Assembly (NCBI GenBank): GCA_022797635.1
Contig: JAAWKZ010000010.1
Span: 1 to 34,674, forward strand
Reading direction: 5' to 3'
Source of the DNA: Clostridia bacterium
GTDB taxonomy: Bacteria; Bacillota; Clostridia; TANB77; CAG-508
DNA length: 34,674 nt
Shown here: one piece after another, positions 17,283 to 25,554 of the stretch
How positions within the stretch are numbered: the stretch's first letter is position 1
How the letters are laid out: each line of letters begins with the position of its first letter
The notes under the pieces: model-generated
Database searches by the model: none
What the model was told of the DNA's origin: nothing
What the model saw: only the letters and a program-made list of their open reading frames with translations
Position numbers and translations under genes: made by a program

Positions 17283-17328
17283 ATATATTGCACTTTTTCA
17301 TATATGAAATATTTAATTTACATTTGCT

Positions 17329-17357
17329 ATCATACCATATATTTTTTTATTTGTCTA
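17329..17357 (-). promoter_or_regulatory. promoter of tRNA-Leu
   Basis: On the minus strand TAGACA, 17 bp, TATGAT, about 45 bp before the mature tRNA 5' end. Confidence 0.7.
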
Positions 17358-17389
17358 CACTTTTACTTTGTTTATTTTTTTCGGTCAGG

Positions 17390-17418
17390 CACAATTGCTA
17401 TTTTCAAAACATATACTT
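17390..17418 (+). promoter_or_regulatory. sigma-K/sigma-E-type promoter of sigK
   Basis: CACA, 16 bp, CATATACTT fits the Bacillus sigma-K pattern mACm-N16-CATAnnnTA in all but the last base. The predicted start is about 20 bp before the sigK ribosome-binding site, and no sigma-A promoter fits there. Confidence 0.45.
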
Positions 17419-17445
17419 CTTATATATCGATTTGGAGGTACATTT

Positions 17446-18144
17446 ATGTTATTTCTTTCTCTTGCTAGTTTTGCCACTTTTTTACAATCCGCTGTTTGTT
17501 TAGTTGGATACATTTCAAGTAATTCCTTATTTCCTGAACCATTAAATGGCGAAGACGAAAAAAAATACCTAGAGCTTTTAAAAAATGGTAATGAAGAGGC
17601 TAGAAACATTTTAATAGAACACAATTTAAGATTAGTTGCTCATATCTCTAAAAAATATAGTTCTACTAATATTGATCAAGATGACTTAATTTCAATTGGT
17701 TCTATTGGATTAATTAAAGGAATTAATAGTTTTGACAATTCCAAGGGGATCAAACTTTCTACTTACATTTCTCGCTGTGTGGAAAATGAAATTTTGATGT
17801 TTCTTCGTTCTTCTAAGAAGCTTAACTCTGAAGTCTACTTAGAAGACCCCATTGGAAAAGATAAGGACGATAATACTGTAACCTTACAAGAAGTATTAGA
17901 AAATAGTGATAGGAATATTGAAGATGAAGTCGATTTGAAGTTTAAAGTAAAACAACTTTATGAAAAAATGAAAGAAATTTTAAAATCTCGTGAAAGAACC
18001 ATTTTGGAGCTTCGCTTTGGCTTAGGTGGTCAAAAACCTCAAACACAAAATGAAATTGCAGATAGTATGGGAATTTCTCGTTCTTACGTTTCTAGAATTG
18101 AAACTAAAGCTATTGGAAAATTAGCAAAAGAAATAAAAGAGTAA
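17446..18144 (+). CDS. sigK: RNA polymerase sporulation sigma factor sigma-K
   Basis: A 232-residue sigma-70 family protein. The hydrophobic N-terminus (FLSLASFATFLQSAVCLVGYI) corresponds to the pro-sequence that is removed when sigma-K is activated in the mother cell. FPEPLNGEDEKKYLELLKNGNEEARN and HNLRLVAHI mark region 2, DLISIGSIGLIKGI the -10-binding part, and QNEIADSMGISRSYVSRIE region 4. GGAGG seven bases before the ATG at 17446 fixes the start, although the frame is open upstream to 17368. The gene is uninterrupted, so no skin-type element splits it. It is the only plus-strand gene in its neighbourhood and is evidence for an endospore-forming lineage. Confidence 0.93.
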   Translation: MLFLSLASFATFLQSAVCLVGYISSNSLFPEPLNGEDEKKYLELLKNGNEEARNILIEHNLRLVAHISKKYSSTNIDQDDLISIGSIGLIKGINSFDNSKGIKLSTYISRCVENEILMFLRSSKKLNSEVYLEDPIGKDKDDNTVTLQEVLENSDRNIEDEVDLKFKVKQLYEKMKEILKSRERTILELRFGLGGQKPQTQNEIADSMGISRSYVSRIETKAIGKLAKEIKE

Positions 18145-18161
18145 TCTATGCGTTATATAAA

Positions 18162-18187
18162 AGGAGAACGTTTAAGTTTGTTCTCCT
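18162..18187. terminator. bidirectional terminator between sigK and the metallohydrolase gene
   Basis: AGGAGAAC (18162-18169) pairs with GTTCTCCT (18180-18187); on the plus strand CTATTTTTTC follows. The hairpin overlaps the last codons of the convergent gene. Confidence 0.8.
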
Positions 18188-19128
18188 CTATTTTTTCTTT
18201 GTTCTATAAATACATTTCCCACTTCATCTGTTCGATAAATCTTACTTCCTACCTCTTCTAACCTTTCTACAACCTCTTGATTGGGATGCCCATAAGAATT
18301 ATCTCTTCCTACTGAAATAACAGATATCTCTGGTACTAAAGTCTGTATAAATTTTTCACTACTACTTGTATCGGAGCCATGATGTCCTACTTTTAAAATA
18401 TTTACCTTGATATCTTTATTCGCTTTCAATATTTTCTCTTCTACTTCTTTTTCGCTATCCCCTGTAAATAAATATGTCATATCATCAAATTGCATTTGTA
18501 TTACAATAGATGTAATGTTTAAATTCTTAGCTTTATTGTCTACTGCTAAAACTTGACATTCTGCTTTTCCTACTTTAAAAGTATCTTTTACTTTTGGAGT
18601 AGAAATTGTTAATTCTTTTTCCCTAACTGCATCTAATACATCTTCAAAAGTTTTAGTGTTAGTTTGCACCTTTGGCATATAAATTGTACCTATTTCAAAA
18701 TTTTTAATAATATTATCCATTCCACCAATATGGTCTTCATGTGGATGTGTACCAACTAAATAATCAATTTTAGTAATGCCCAATATCTCTAAATTCTTCA
18801 CTAGCATTTCTCCGTCATCATTGTTCCCTGCATCAATCAGCATAGTTTGCTCTTCATTCATTATCAAAATACTATCAGCCTGTCCTACATCAAAAAAATA
18901 CACCTTTAAATTTTGCTTTGTTTCTGATAGAAAATCTTTTGTAATCGTAGGACCAGTTTTTATTGTTATATTCTGTAAATTTTCAGGCTTAGCAATGTTA
19001 ATCGGCATAGTGTTGCCCACTGTTTCAGTTGTTCCATATTCGATCCCTACAAAAGATAAAATACTAACAACAATGATAGATAATAAATATATAATTAACT
19101 TACTTTGCTTTTTTATTTTTCTTCCCAT
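18172..19128 (-). CDS. ComEC-type metallo-beta-lactamase-fold hydrolase, secreted
   Basis: A 318-residue protein with an N-terminal membrane or signal helix (12-30) and a metallo-beta-lactamase fold like the C-terminal domain of the competence protein ComEC. Marks are FFDVGQADSILI (79-90), the metal motif THPHEDHIGG (127-136), LFTGDSEKEVE and KVGHHGSDTS. ComEC domains of this type degrade one DNA strand or hydrolyse phosphoesters outside the cytoplasm; no channel domain is present here. The gene starts four bases after the DUF3006 gene, a pairing common in clostridia. Confidence 0.85.
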   Translation of the reverse strand: MGRKIKKQSKLIIYLLSIIVVSILSFVGIEYGTTETVGNTMPINIAKPENLQNITIKTGPTITKDFLSETKQNLKVYFFDVGQADSILIMNEEQTMLIDAGNNDDGEMLVKNLEILGITKIDYLVGTHPHEDHIGGMDNIIKNFEIGTIYMPKVQTNTKTFEDVLDAVREKELTISTPKVKDTFKVGKAECQVLAVDNKAKNLNITSIVIQMQFDDMTYLFTGDSEKEVEEKILKANKDIKVNILKVGHHGSDTSSSEKFIQTLVPEISVISVGRDNSYGHPNQEVVERLEEVGSKIYRTDEVGNVFIEQRKNRGEQT

Positions 19129-19131
19129 AGG

Positions 19132-19461
19132 TTATTTCCACACATCTTTCATTTTTTGTTCTATTCTGTCATTTATCTCTTTAGAAGTATCTATCTCATA
19201 TTTTCCATCTTTCCACTTTAAAATACTACCCTCTTCAATATTCTTAGGTAACTCTGCTATATCAATGTTTTGTATTTTCTTTGTTTTTCTATTTTCACAT
19301 ACAGCAACATTGCCCTCTATTCTATCTACTACCAACACTTCTTCCATCTTCTCTAGCCTTTCTGCAATTTGCTTTAAAAAACTTTGTATCCAATTTTGAG
19401 CAATTACTCCTAATCCCAAATCTATTTTCTTATCTTTTTCTAACTCTTCTTTTCTCTCCAT
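19132..19461 (-). CDS. DUF3006 domain protein
   Basis: A 109-residue cytosolic protein. Residues 40-95 carry the DUF3006 pattern VVDRIEGNVAVCENR...I.ELP..IEEGSILKW, which is probably a small beta barrel; the first 40 residues are a charged helix that may be an extension. AAGGAGG lies seven bases before the ATG. DUF3006 genes usually sit next to ComEC-type hydrolases, as here, but what they do is not known. Confidence 0.8.
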   Translation of the reverse strand: MERKEELEKDKKIDLGLGVIAQNWIQSFLKQIAERLEKMEEVLVVDRIEGNVAVCENRKTKKIQNIDIAELPKNIEEGSILKWKDGKYEIDTSKEINDRIEQKMKDVWK

Positions 19462-19488
19462 ATGACAACCTCCTTGGTTGCCCCCATA

Positions 19489-21819
19489 TTATTTTGCTTT
19501 CTTTTTTAATGGTGTAGCTTCATAATTTACTACTTGTACTTCCACCACTCGACTTACATATTCATCTACTTGATAGTTAATACGAATTTGCCTTTCTTTT
19601 TTATTCACTAGTTTATATTCTTCCAAATTAACCAACACTTGTGTTGTTACATTCATACCTATTGGTAGGGTCTGGTTAAAATTATCATATTGTATAATAT
19701 TAGTATCATAAATTAACGGAGCATCTTTTGGCAATTTTATAGTATAAAAATATAATTCTTCTTCTTTCATTTTTTCAACTGCTTTATATAGTTCTTCAGT
19801 CGCATTTAGATTTGCTACATTTAGACTATTCACTGGCTCCTTTTTTGAAACTGTTGCCATATAAATTGGCATTTCAAATGGTGTAGTAATCTTGCAGAAT
19901 GCTTCTTTTACTAGTTTTAAACTATTTTTCAAATTGTCAATGAATACGTCAATTTCTGTATTTGATGTAACATTTAATACTTTGTATTTATCTTTTTCTA
20001 TCTCTCGATGTTTTTCATTATTTAATGTCTTTACTTTAGTACAATCTTCAACCATTCCTCCAAAAACATCAAAATCTTTTAACTCGATAGTCTCAATATT
20101 CTCCGAATATTCCACCTTTAGCTCATCTAATTCCCTTTGTATTTGTGCTAACTCTTTTTGTTTTAAATCTTTGCTATTTGCTTTCATTAAAATTTTACAT
20201 GAAGTCATAGCATGTTGCACAGCAAAAATGCTATCCACTTCATTTTTAGAAAGTTTTCGTCTTTGTATTTCATCCATTTGCTTTCCTAAACTTTCAATAT
20301 CTTCCTCAAATACAAAGCTTTTACCTATTTTTTCTTTTTCGTTTTTTTCCTCTTCTTCTCCTTCATTTAAGCCTGGTAATTCATCTTTATTCGTAAACTT
20401 CCAAAATTCAAAAATGCTCTTTTTATGTAATTCGATTTCATTTAAATAGATATTAGCATTTTTAATTTTTCGTTCTAAATTTATTTTCTTTAGTTCTAAT
20501 GCCTTTTTATCCATTTGCAGATTTTTGACCATTTTCTTTCTACCATCTAATTTCGTACAAACTTCAATTAAATCTTCAATAGTATAGTTTTCTTTTATTT
20601 CTTCTTTTGCCGCCTGCTTGTTGACTTCCTTTTTCTCTTCTTTTATTTCTCTTCTATTTTGATAACTTTCTACACTTCCTTGATGCTTTTTACGAGTTCC
20701 AAAATAATATTTGATTTTCCCCAAAAATGTCTTTTTACATTCCAGAAAAGTAGCAATTTGACGTTGCTTTGTTAAATACTCTTCTGTTTGAATTTCTGTT
20801 ATCTTTTTCAGTTTTTCTAATTCTTGTTGTTCCTCTATTATTTTTTGATCTTCTTGTCCCACTAAAAGCTTCTTTTGCTCTACCTGTTCCTTTATAAATA
20901 TTGGTAGATTAGCATATTCTACTCTTGTACTTTCTTCATATAAAAATTCTAATTCCCCTTGCTTAGAGATAACAGTTTCAAAATGATAATCATTTGATAG
21001 TCCCGTTGCTAAAATAAATAATGCTTTTATTAGTTTATACCATTCTATTGCTTGTTCTTTATTTTCTAAAGTAATAACATAATCACTTTTTATCTCTTCA
21101 TATACTTTAGTTTTTCCTACTATCTTTAGAGTCATTTTTCCTTTTACATCATACACCTCATAAATATTAGGCCATTCTTTAGTAAAGTACCATAAATAAT
21201 TTTCGATATCAGTTATTTGGCTTTGTACTAAATAACGGCCAGAATAGTCTTGATGCGTTACGGGTGCAAAAATATAATCTTTTTTTCGTGATTTACTACA
21301 TGCAATCTGCTTTTTTAGTAAATAGAAAAAAGCACTATTATTAGTTTCATTTGTTGGAACTAGCATGAAATATTTATTTGAAACGTCTGAATAAAAAATC
21401 TGCCAAATATAATTATGAGAATATTTAATTTCATAAGGAAGTATTTGTTTTAATTTTTCTTGTTCTTCTTCTAATGTTTCAATCTCTTCTTCTTTCATTC
21501 CATTTAACATTGCTAAAAATGTTGCAAATCTTTCTATATTTTCTTCTGACTTTGTATCTAAATATGCCCCTATTGGCGCAGCCATTTTATATTTTTGATT
21601 CAAATCTGCTAATCTATGCGTTGGTGCTAACAAAATTTGGATATCACACACTGGAATATATTGGTATACTTTGTAGCTTGTATCCTCATAAGATTTAGCT
21701 GGTCTATAATTAATTGGTTCAAATTCCTTCAAAATCTTTGGTACTCTTGTTAAATTAAGCCCTAAATAATCTAATTTCTTTTTTATCTTTTCTTGATTTT
21801 CTTCTGTATTTTTAGGCAT
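19489..21819 (-). CDS. large conserved-looking protein of unknown function with coiled coils
   Basis: A 776-residue cytosolic protein that I do not recognise. It has no signal peptide or membrane helix. The first 300 residues look globular and mix helix and strand (KVYQYIPVCDIQILLAPTHRLADLNQKYK, APIGAYLDTKSEENIERF). From about 310 to 620 it is highly charged with long coiled-coil stretches (KIIEEQQELEKLKK, KKALELKKINLERKIKNA), and the last 150 residues are globular again. It is first in the unit with DUF3006 and the ComEC-type hydrolase, with AGGAGAAGGG before the ATG. A structural or scaffold protein is a guess only. Confidence 0.75.
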   Translation of the reverse strand: MPKNTEENQEKIKKKLDYLGLNLTRVPKILKEFEPINYRPAKSYEDTSYKVYQYIPVCDIQILLAPTHRLADLNQKYKMAAPIGAYLDTKSEENIERFATFLAMLNGMKEEEIETLEEEQEKLKQILPYEIKYSHNYIWQIFYSDVSNKYFMLVPTNETNNSAFFYLLKKQIACSKSRKKDYIFAPVTHQDYSGRYLVQSQITDIENYLWYFTKEWPNIYEVYDVKGKMTLKIVGKTKVYEEIKSDYVITLENKEQAIEWYKLIKALFILATGLSNDYHFETVISKQGELEFLYEESTRVEYANLPIFIKEQVEQKKLLVGQEDQKIIEEQQELEKLKKITEIQTEEYLTKQRQIATFLECKKTFLGKIKYYFGTRKKHQGSVESYQNRREIKEEKKEVNKQAAKEEIKENYTIEDLIEVCTKLDGRKKMVKNLQMDKKALELKKINLERKIKNANIYLNEIELHKKSIFEFWKFTNKDELPGLNEGEEEEKNEKEKIGKSFVFEEDIESLGKQMDEIQRRKLSKNEVDSIFAVQHAMTSCKILMKANSKDLKQKELAQIQRELDELKVEYSENIETIELKDFDVFGGMVEDCTKVKTLNNEKHREIEKDKYKVLNVTSNTEIDVFIDNLKNSLKLVKEAFCKITTPFEMPIYMATVSKKEPVNSLNVANLNATEELYKAVEKMKEEELYFYTIKLPKDAPLIYDTNIIQYDNFNQTLPIGMNVTTQVLVNLEEYKLVNKKERQIRINYQVDEYVSRVVEVQVVNYEATPLKKKAK

Positions 21820-21882
21820 TGTAAGTCCCTTCTCCTATTTCTATTTTAACTTTAATCCGCTTTAATATATTTCCTTTTGCAA

Positions 21883-21912
21883 AGTATATCATAAAAATCA
21901 ATTACTTTACAA
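21883..21912 (-). promoter_or_regulatory. promoter of the 776-residue protein operon
   Basis: On the minus strand TTGTAA, 18 bp, TATACT, about 60 bp before the ATG at 21819. Confidence 0.5.
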
Positions 21913-21973
21913 CACATTTTCATGAATTTGACATTCTTAATACAATATATATTTATGATCCTCTAATCCAAGC

Positions 21974-22002
21974 AAAAGGAGCCACCAATAAGGGCTCCTT
22001 TT
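21974..22002 (-). terminator. terminator after thrS
   Basis: AAAAGGAGCC (21974-21983) pairs perfectly with GGCTCCTTTT (21993-22002) around a 9-nt loop, just past the thrS stop. Confidence 0.8.
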
Positions 22003-22010
22003 AATAATAT

Positions 22011-23927
22011 TTATTTATATTCTTCTATTTCCTTTTTCACTTTACTAATAAATTCATCAATTCCTATCTGTCCAATATCTCCTTCTGCTCTTGAACGAAC
22101 ACCAACTGCATTTGTCTCAACTTCTTTATCTCCTAAGATTAGCATGTATGGAATTTTTTGAAGCTGTGCTTCACGGATTTTATATCCAATCTTTTCTTGT
22201 CTTTCATCTACTTCTACACGAATACCAACTTTATCTAACTCCTCAGCTACTTTATTTGCATATTCTTTGTGACTATCTGCTATTGGAAGTAATCTTACTT
22301 GTACTGGTGAAAGCCATGTTGGAAATGCTCCTGCATAATGTTCTGTTAAAATACCAATAAATCTTTCAAAAGAACCAAACAATGCTCTATGTATCATAAT
22401 TGGAGTTTTCTTTTCTCCATCTGAATCAATATAGCTTAGGTTAAATCTTAATGGTAATTGGAAGTCTACTTGTACTGTTCCCATTTGCCACTCTCTTCCT
22501 AAACAATCTTTCATTTTTATATCAATCTTAGGACCATAGAATGCTCCATCACCTTCATTAATACGATAATTATCTTTTCCACAAATTTCATCTAATACAT
22601 CTTTTAAGTCTGATTCTGCTTTATCCCATAAACTTAATTCACCCATGTAATCATCTGGTCTAGTAGATAAAGTTAAAATGAAGTCTAAACCAAAAATACT
22701 ATATAGCTTTTTCGCAATTTCTAAAATTTCTTTAATCTCATCTTTAATTTGAGATTCCATTACATAATTGTGAGAATCATCTTGTCTAAACATTCTTACT
22801 CTAAATAGTCCATTTAATTGACCAGATTTTTCATTTCTATGGATAACATCAATATCACTAAAACGAAGTGGTAAGTCTTTGTAACTTCTCAATTTCGTTT
22901 GATAAATTTTGATAGAGTTCGGACAGTTCATTGGCTTTAATGCTTGTTCGTTTCCATCAGCGTCTGTTAATACAAACATATCCTCTTTATAGTGGTCCCA
23001 ATGTCCTGAAGTCTTCCATAAACTACTGCTATTTAATTGTGGACCAGAAAATTCCTGATATCCTCTTTTTTTATGTTCTTTTCTCCATAAATCAATTAGC
23101 ACATTCATCATTGTAAAGCCTTTTGGCATCCAATAAGCCATACCCGGCGCAGTTTCATCAAAGAAGAATAAATCTAATTCTTTTCCTAATTTCCTATGAT
23201 CTCTTTTCTTTGCTTCTTCTAGCATGAATAAATATTCTTCTAACATACTGGCTTTTGGGAAAGAAATACCATAAATTCTTTGAAGAGTTTGTTTTGTTTC
23301 ATCTCCTCTCCAATAAGCTGATGAAGAATTTAATAATTTGAAAGCCTTTACCGCTCCTGTACTCATAATATGTGGTCCTGCACATAACTCTTTAAATTCT
23401 CCTTGGTCATAAAAACTAATTTCTTCACCCTCTGGTAATTCCTCAATCAATTCTACTTTATATGGCTCTTTTCTCTCTTCCATTAACTTAATTGCTTTGT
23501 TTCTTGGAAAAGTATATCTTGTAAGTTCTAAATTTTCTTTTACAATCTTTTTCATTTCTTCTTCAATTTTTGCTAAATCTTCTTCTGTAAATGGTTTTTC
23601 TACGTCAAAATCATAATAGAAACCATTATCAATAGAAGGTCCTATTGTTAGTTTCGCATTATCTCCATAAAGCCTTTTTACAGCCTGTGCCATAATATGC
23701 GAAGTTGTATGCCAAAATGCTTTCTTACCTTCTTCATTATCAAAAGTCATAATTTCTAATTTACAATCTTCACTAATTGTTGTTCTTAAATCTTTCACTT
23801 CACCATTGATTTTCCCAGCCATAGCATTTCTAGCTAGACCTTCACTAATTTGTTTTGCCACTTCTAAAATAGAGCTACCTTCTTGTACTTGCATTTTTGA
23901 ACCATCTTTTAATTCTACTTCTATCAT
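22011..23927 (-). CDS. thrS: threonyl-tRNA synthetase
   Basis: A 638-residue class II synthetase charging tRNA-Thr. Domains in order: N-terminal TGS domain (MIEVELKDGSKMQVQEG), the editing domain with HTTSHIMAQAV and the CAGPHI metal motif, the catalytic core (WRKEHKKRGYQEFSGPQ, FRVRMFRQDDSH, MIHRALFGSFERFIGILTEH) and the anticodon-binding domain (VQVRLLPI...DERQEKIGYKIR). The ATG at 23927 has AAGGAGG; a longer reading frame to 23993 only translates the repeat upstream and is rejected. A T-box and a strong promoter lie upstream, so expression should rise when tRNA-Thr is uncharged. Length equals the family norm. Confidence 0.97.
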   Translation of the reverse strand: MIEVELKDGSKMQVQEGSSILEVAKQISEGLARNAMAGKINGEVKDLRTTISEDCKLEIMTFDNEEGKKAFWHTTSHIMAQAVKRLYGDNAKLTIGPSIDNGFYYDFDVEKPFTEEDLAKIEEEMKKIVKENLELTRYTFPRNKAIKLMEERKEPYKVELIEELPEGEEISFYDQGEFKELCAGPHIMSTGAVKAFKLLNSSSAYWRGDETKQTLQRIYGISFPKASMLEEYLFMLEEAKKRDHRKLGKELDLFFFDETAPGMAYWMPKGFTMMNVLIDLWRKEHKKRGYQEFSGPQLNSSSLWKTSGHWDHYKEDMFVLTDADGNEQALKPMNCPNSIKIYQTKLRSYKDLPLRFSDIDVIHRNEKSGQLNGLFRVRMFRQDDSHNYVMESQIKDEIKEILEIAKKLYSIFGLDFILTLSTRPDDYMGELSLWDKAESDLKDVLDEICGKDNYRINEGDGAFYGPKIDIKMKDCLGREWQMGTVQVDFQLPLRFNLSYIDSDGEKKTPIMIHRALFGSFERFIGILTEHYAGAFPTWLSPVQVRLLPIADSHKEYANKVAEELDKVGIRVEVDERQEKIGYKIREAQLQKIPYMLILGDKEVETNAVGVRSRAEGDIGQIGIDEFISKVKKEIEEYK

Positions 23928-23938
23928 ATTTTTCCTCC

Positions 23939-23990
23939 TTGTCATATTGGGGACGTTCCTTTTTCTGCCACTTTTGTCATGTTGGGGACA
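23939..23990. repeat. two direct copies of a GGGGAC repeat between T-box and thrS
   Basis: TTGTCATATTGGGGACG (from 23939) and TTGTCATGTTGGGGACA (23974-23990) are near-identical and 35 bp apart. They share TGTCA..TTGGGGAC with the palindrome at the rbgA 3' end (2688). They are transcribed as part of the thrS leader, after the T-box terminator. Confidence 0.7.
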
Positions 23991-24002
23991 CACCTTAATA
24001 AC

Positions 24003-24241
24003 AAAAAAACTCCTTTTAACTAATCTCTTAGTTAAAAGGAGTGCTTATTTACACGGTTCCATCCCTTAATTTTACTTTATTTTCTTTAACGCAGATTTAC
24101 GCCTAGTTTTTTGCTAGGAACAAATGAGGTAGTTTTTCAAATCTGTTTTTGTAAATTAGCTTTCAGCTGGTAACTAATTCTCTCTTTCCACAACCTTGAT
24201 TTTACTCTGTCTCATTTTTGTTTTTTTCTAATCTCAAACTA
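24003..24241 (-). promoter_or_regulatory. T-box riboswitch, threonine type
   Basis: Leader RNA of thrS. Stem I closes with AAATGAG (24217-24211) and CTCATTT (24128-24122); just 5' of the closing strand is ACTACC, which offers the Thr codons ACU or ACC as specifier. Stem III is CCTAG/CTAGG. The T-box sequence AAGGGATGGAACCGTG (24067-24052) holds UGGA, which would pair with UCCA at a tRNA-Thr 3' end. A perfect 15-bp terminator (arms 24028-24042 and 24009-24023) with a T7 run follows and competes with the antiterminator. Confidence 0.9.
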
Positions 24242-24247
24242 TTATTT

Positions 24248-24276
24248 ATTATACTCGTGTTTTTACTCTTAGTCAA
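24248..24276 (-). promoter_or_regulatory. promoter of the thrS T-box leader
   Basis: On the minus strand TTGACT, 17 bp, TATAAT. It starts four bases after the trxA stop codon. Confidence 0.85.
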
Positions 24277-24279
24277 TAG

Positions 24280-24591
24280 TTATTGTAAAAGTTTTACAAT
24301 TTTTTCTTTTGATTGAACTCCTACTGTTCTTCCAGTTTCTACTCCATCTTTTAATACTACAAATGTAGGAATACTCATAACCCCATACTTTTCAGCCAAA
24401 TTTTGGCATTCATCAATATTGATTTTTCCTACCTTAATGGAAGTATTCATACTTTCTGCAATTTCATCTACTACTGGTGACATCATTCTACATGGTCCGC
24501 ACCAAGTTGCCCAAAAGTCTAGTAAGACTGGCATTCTTGAACCTAAAATCTCCTTTTCAAAATTCTCATTGTTTACTGTTATTACTGACAT
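24280..24591 (-). CDS. trxA: thioredoxin
   Basis: A 103-residue cytosolic disulfide reductant. It has the active site WCGPC at 30-34 within DFWATWCGPCRMMSP, the cis-proline segment MSIPTFVVLKDG and the standard fold length. The ribosome-binding site is AAAGGAG. It is 53 bp after the thioredoxin reductase gene on the same strand, so reductase and substrate are probably co-transcribed. The last codons form a tight palindrome (TTGTAAAA/TTTTACAA), but no full terminator separates it from the thrS promoter. Confidence 0.96.
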   Translation of the reverse strand: MSVITVNNENFEKEILGSRMPVLLDFWATWCGPCRMMSPVVDEIAESMNTSIKVGKINIDECQNLAEKYGVMSIPTFVVLKDGVETGRTVGVQSKEKIVKLLQ

Positions 24592-24644
24592 TTTTCATCT
24601 CTCCTTTTCACTTTATTATTTTATACTGTTTTTATGATAATATT

Positions 24645-25493
24645 CTATTTTTTTAATACTGTCAACCCTGCTTTTGCTCCTTCATAAACTGCTTTACTAA
24701 TCTGCAATAGGCCTCCTGTGCAGTCTCCGCAAGCAAATAGTCCAGGTACTGTTGTTTCCATATTTTCATTCACAACTATATGGTTATTTTCTATTCTTGC
24801 TCCAATTTTTCTAGCTAAATCATTACTTGAAGCAGTCCCCACTGCTACAAAAACACCATGTACTTGTTTTTTAGTATTATCTTCAAATTCTATTTCTGCT
24901 AACTTCCCATCTCCCCTAAACTCTCGAATTTTCCTACTATCTATGTCCACCTCTACATCTCTATTTTCTATCATTTCTTCTCCATTTGTCAGAATAGATA
25001 CTGATGCTACTACTGGTTTTAATTGTTCCATTTCATGAATTGCATAATTTCCATTTCCTAGAACTGCTACATCTTTTCCTCTAAAGAAAAATGCATCACA
25101 AATGGCACAATAGCTAACTCCTTTTCCTTCAAATTCTCGAATTCCTTTAATGTTAGGTGTTACTCGATTCGTTCCTGTTGCTAGAATAACAGATTTTGCA
25201 GTATATTGTGAATTAACTGTTTCTACTTCAAAGTTTTCTAAGTAGTTGAGTGCTACTACTTCATCTTCTATTAATTCTACTCCTAACATTTTTGCTTGCT
25301 CTATACCATTTTGATATAGTTCTTTTCCTGAAATTCCTTTAGAAAATCCATAATAGTTATCTATTTGCTCTGTCTTACCTAAAGCTCCTTTTCCTTTGGA
25401 AATAACAAGAACTGATAATTTTCTACGTTTTGCATATAGCGAAGCTGAAATTCCTGCAGGTCCGCTTCCTACAATAATCACATCATATAGCAT
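24645..25493 (-). CDS. trxB: thioredoxin reductase, flavoprotein, possibly ferredoxin-linked
   Basis: A 282-residue FAD protein. The dinucleotide motif is IIVGSGPAGISASLYAKR (6-23), the redox pair is CAIC (129-132), and the C-terminal FAD motif is GLFACGDCTGG. The second nucleotide motif is GNGNYA (146-151), but the HRRDxxR motif that binds the NADPH phosphate in ordinary TrxB is absent; SILTNGEEM is in its place. The protein is also shorter than the usual 305-320 residues. Clostridial ferredoxin-dependent flavin thioredoxin reductases show such loss, so the electron donor may be ferredoxin. The pairing with trxA supports thioredoxin as substrate. Confidence 0.88.
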   Translation of the reverse strand: MLYDVIIVGSGPAGISASLYAKRRKLSVLVISKGKGALGKTEQIDNYYGFSKGISGKELYQNGIEQAKMLGVELIEDEVVALNYLENFEVETVNSQYTAKSVILATGTNRVTPNIKGIREFEGKGVSYCAICDAFFFRGKDVAVLGNGNYAIHEMEQLKPVVASVSILTNGEEMIENRDVEVDIDSRKIREFRGDGKLAEIEFEDNTKKQVHGVFVAVGTASSNDLARKIGARIENNHIVVNENMETTVPGLFACGDCTGGLLQISKAVYEGAKAGLTVLKK

Positions 25494-25554
25494 ATTTTTC
25501 TACTCCTTTTCTATTATATCTATCTAATGGTATCTATATTTCATTTTTTTGTTT

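Noticed and set aside
17132..17503. Plus-strand ORF across tRNA-Leu
   Set aside because: It reads through the tRNA, its terminator and the sigK promoter region; no ribosome-binding site and no family resemblance.
23928..23993. Longer thrS reading frame starting upstream of 23927
   Set aside because: The extra residues are only a translation of the GGGGAC repeats; ATG 23927 has AAGGAGG and begins the normal TGS domain.
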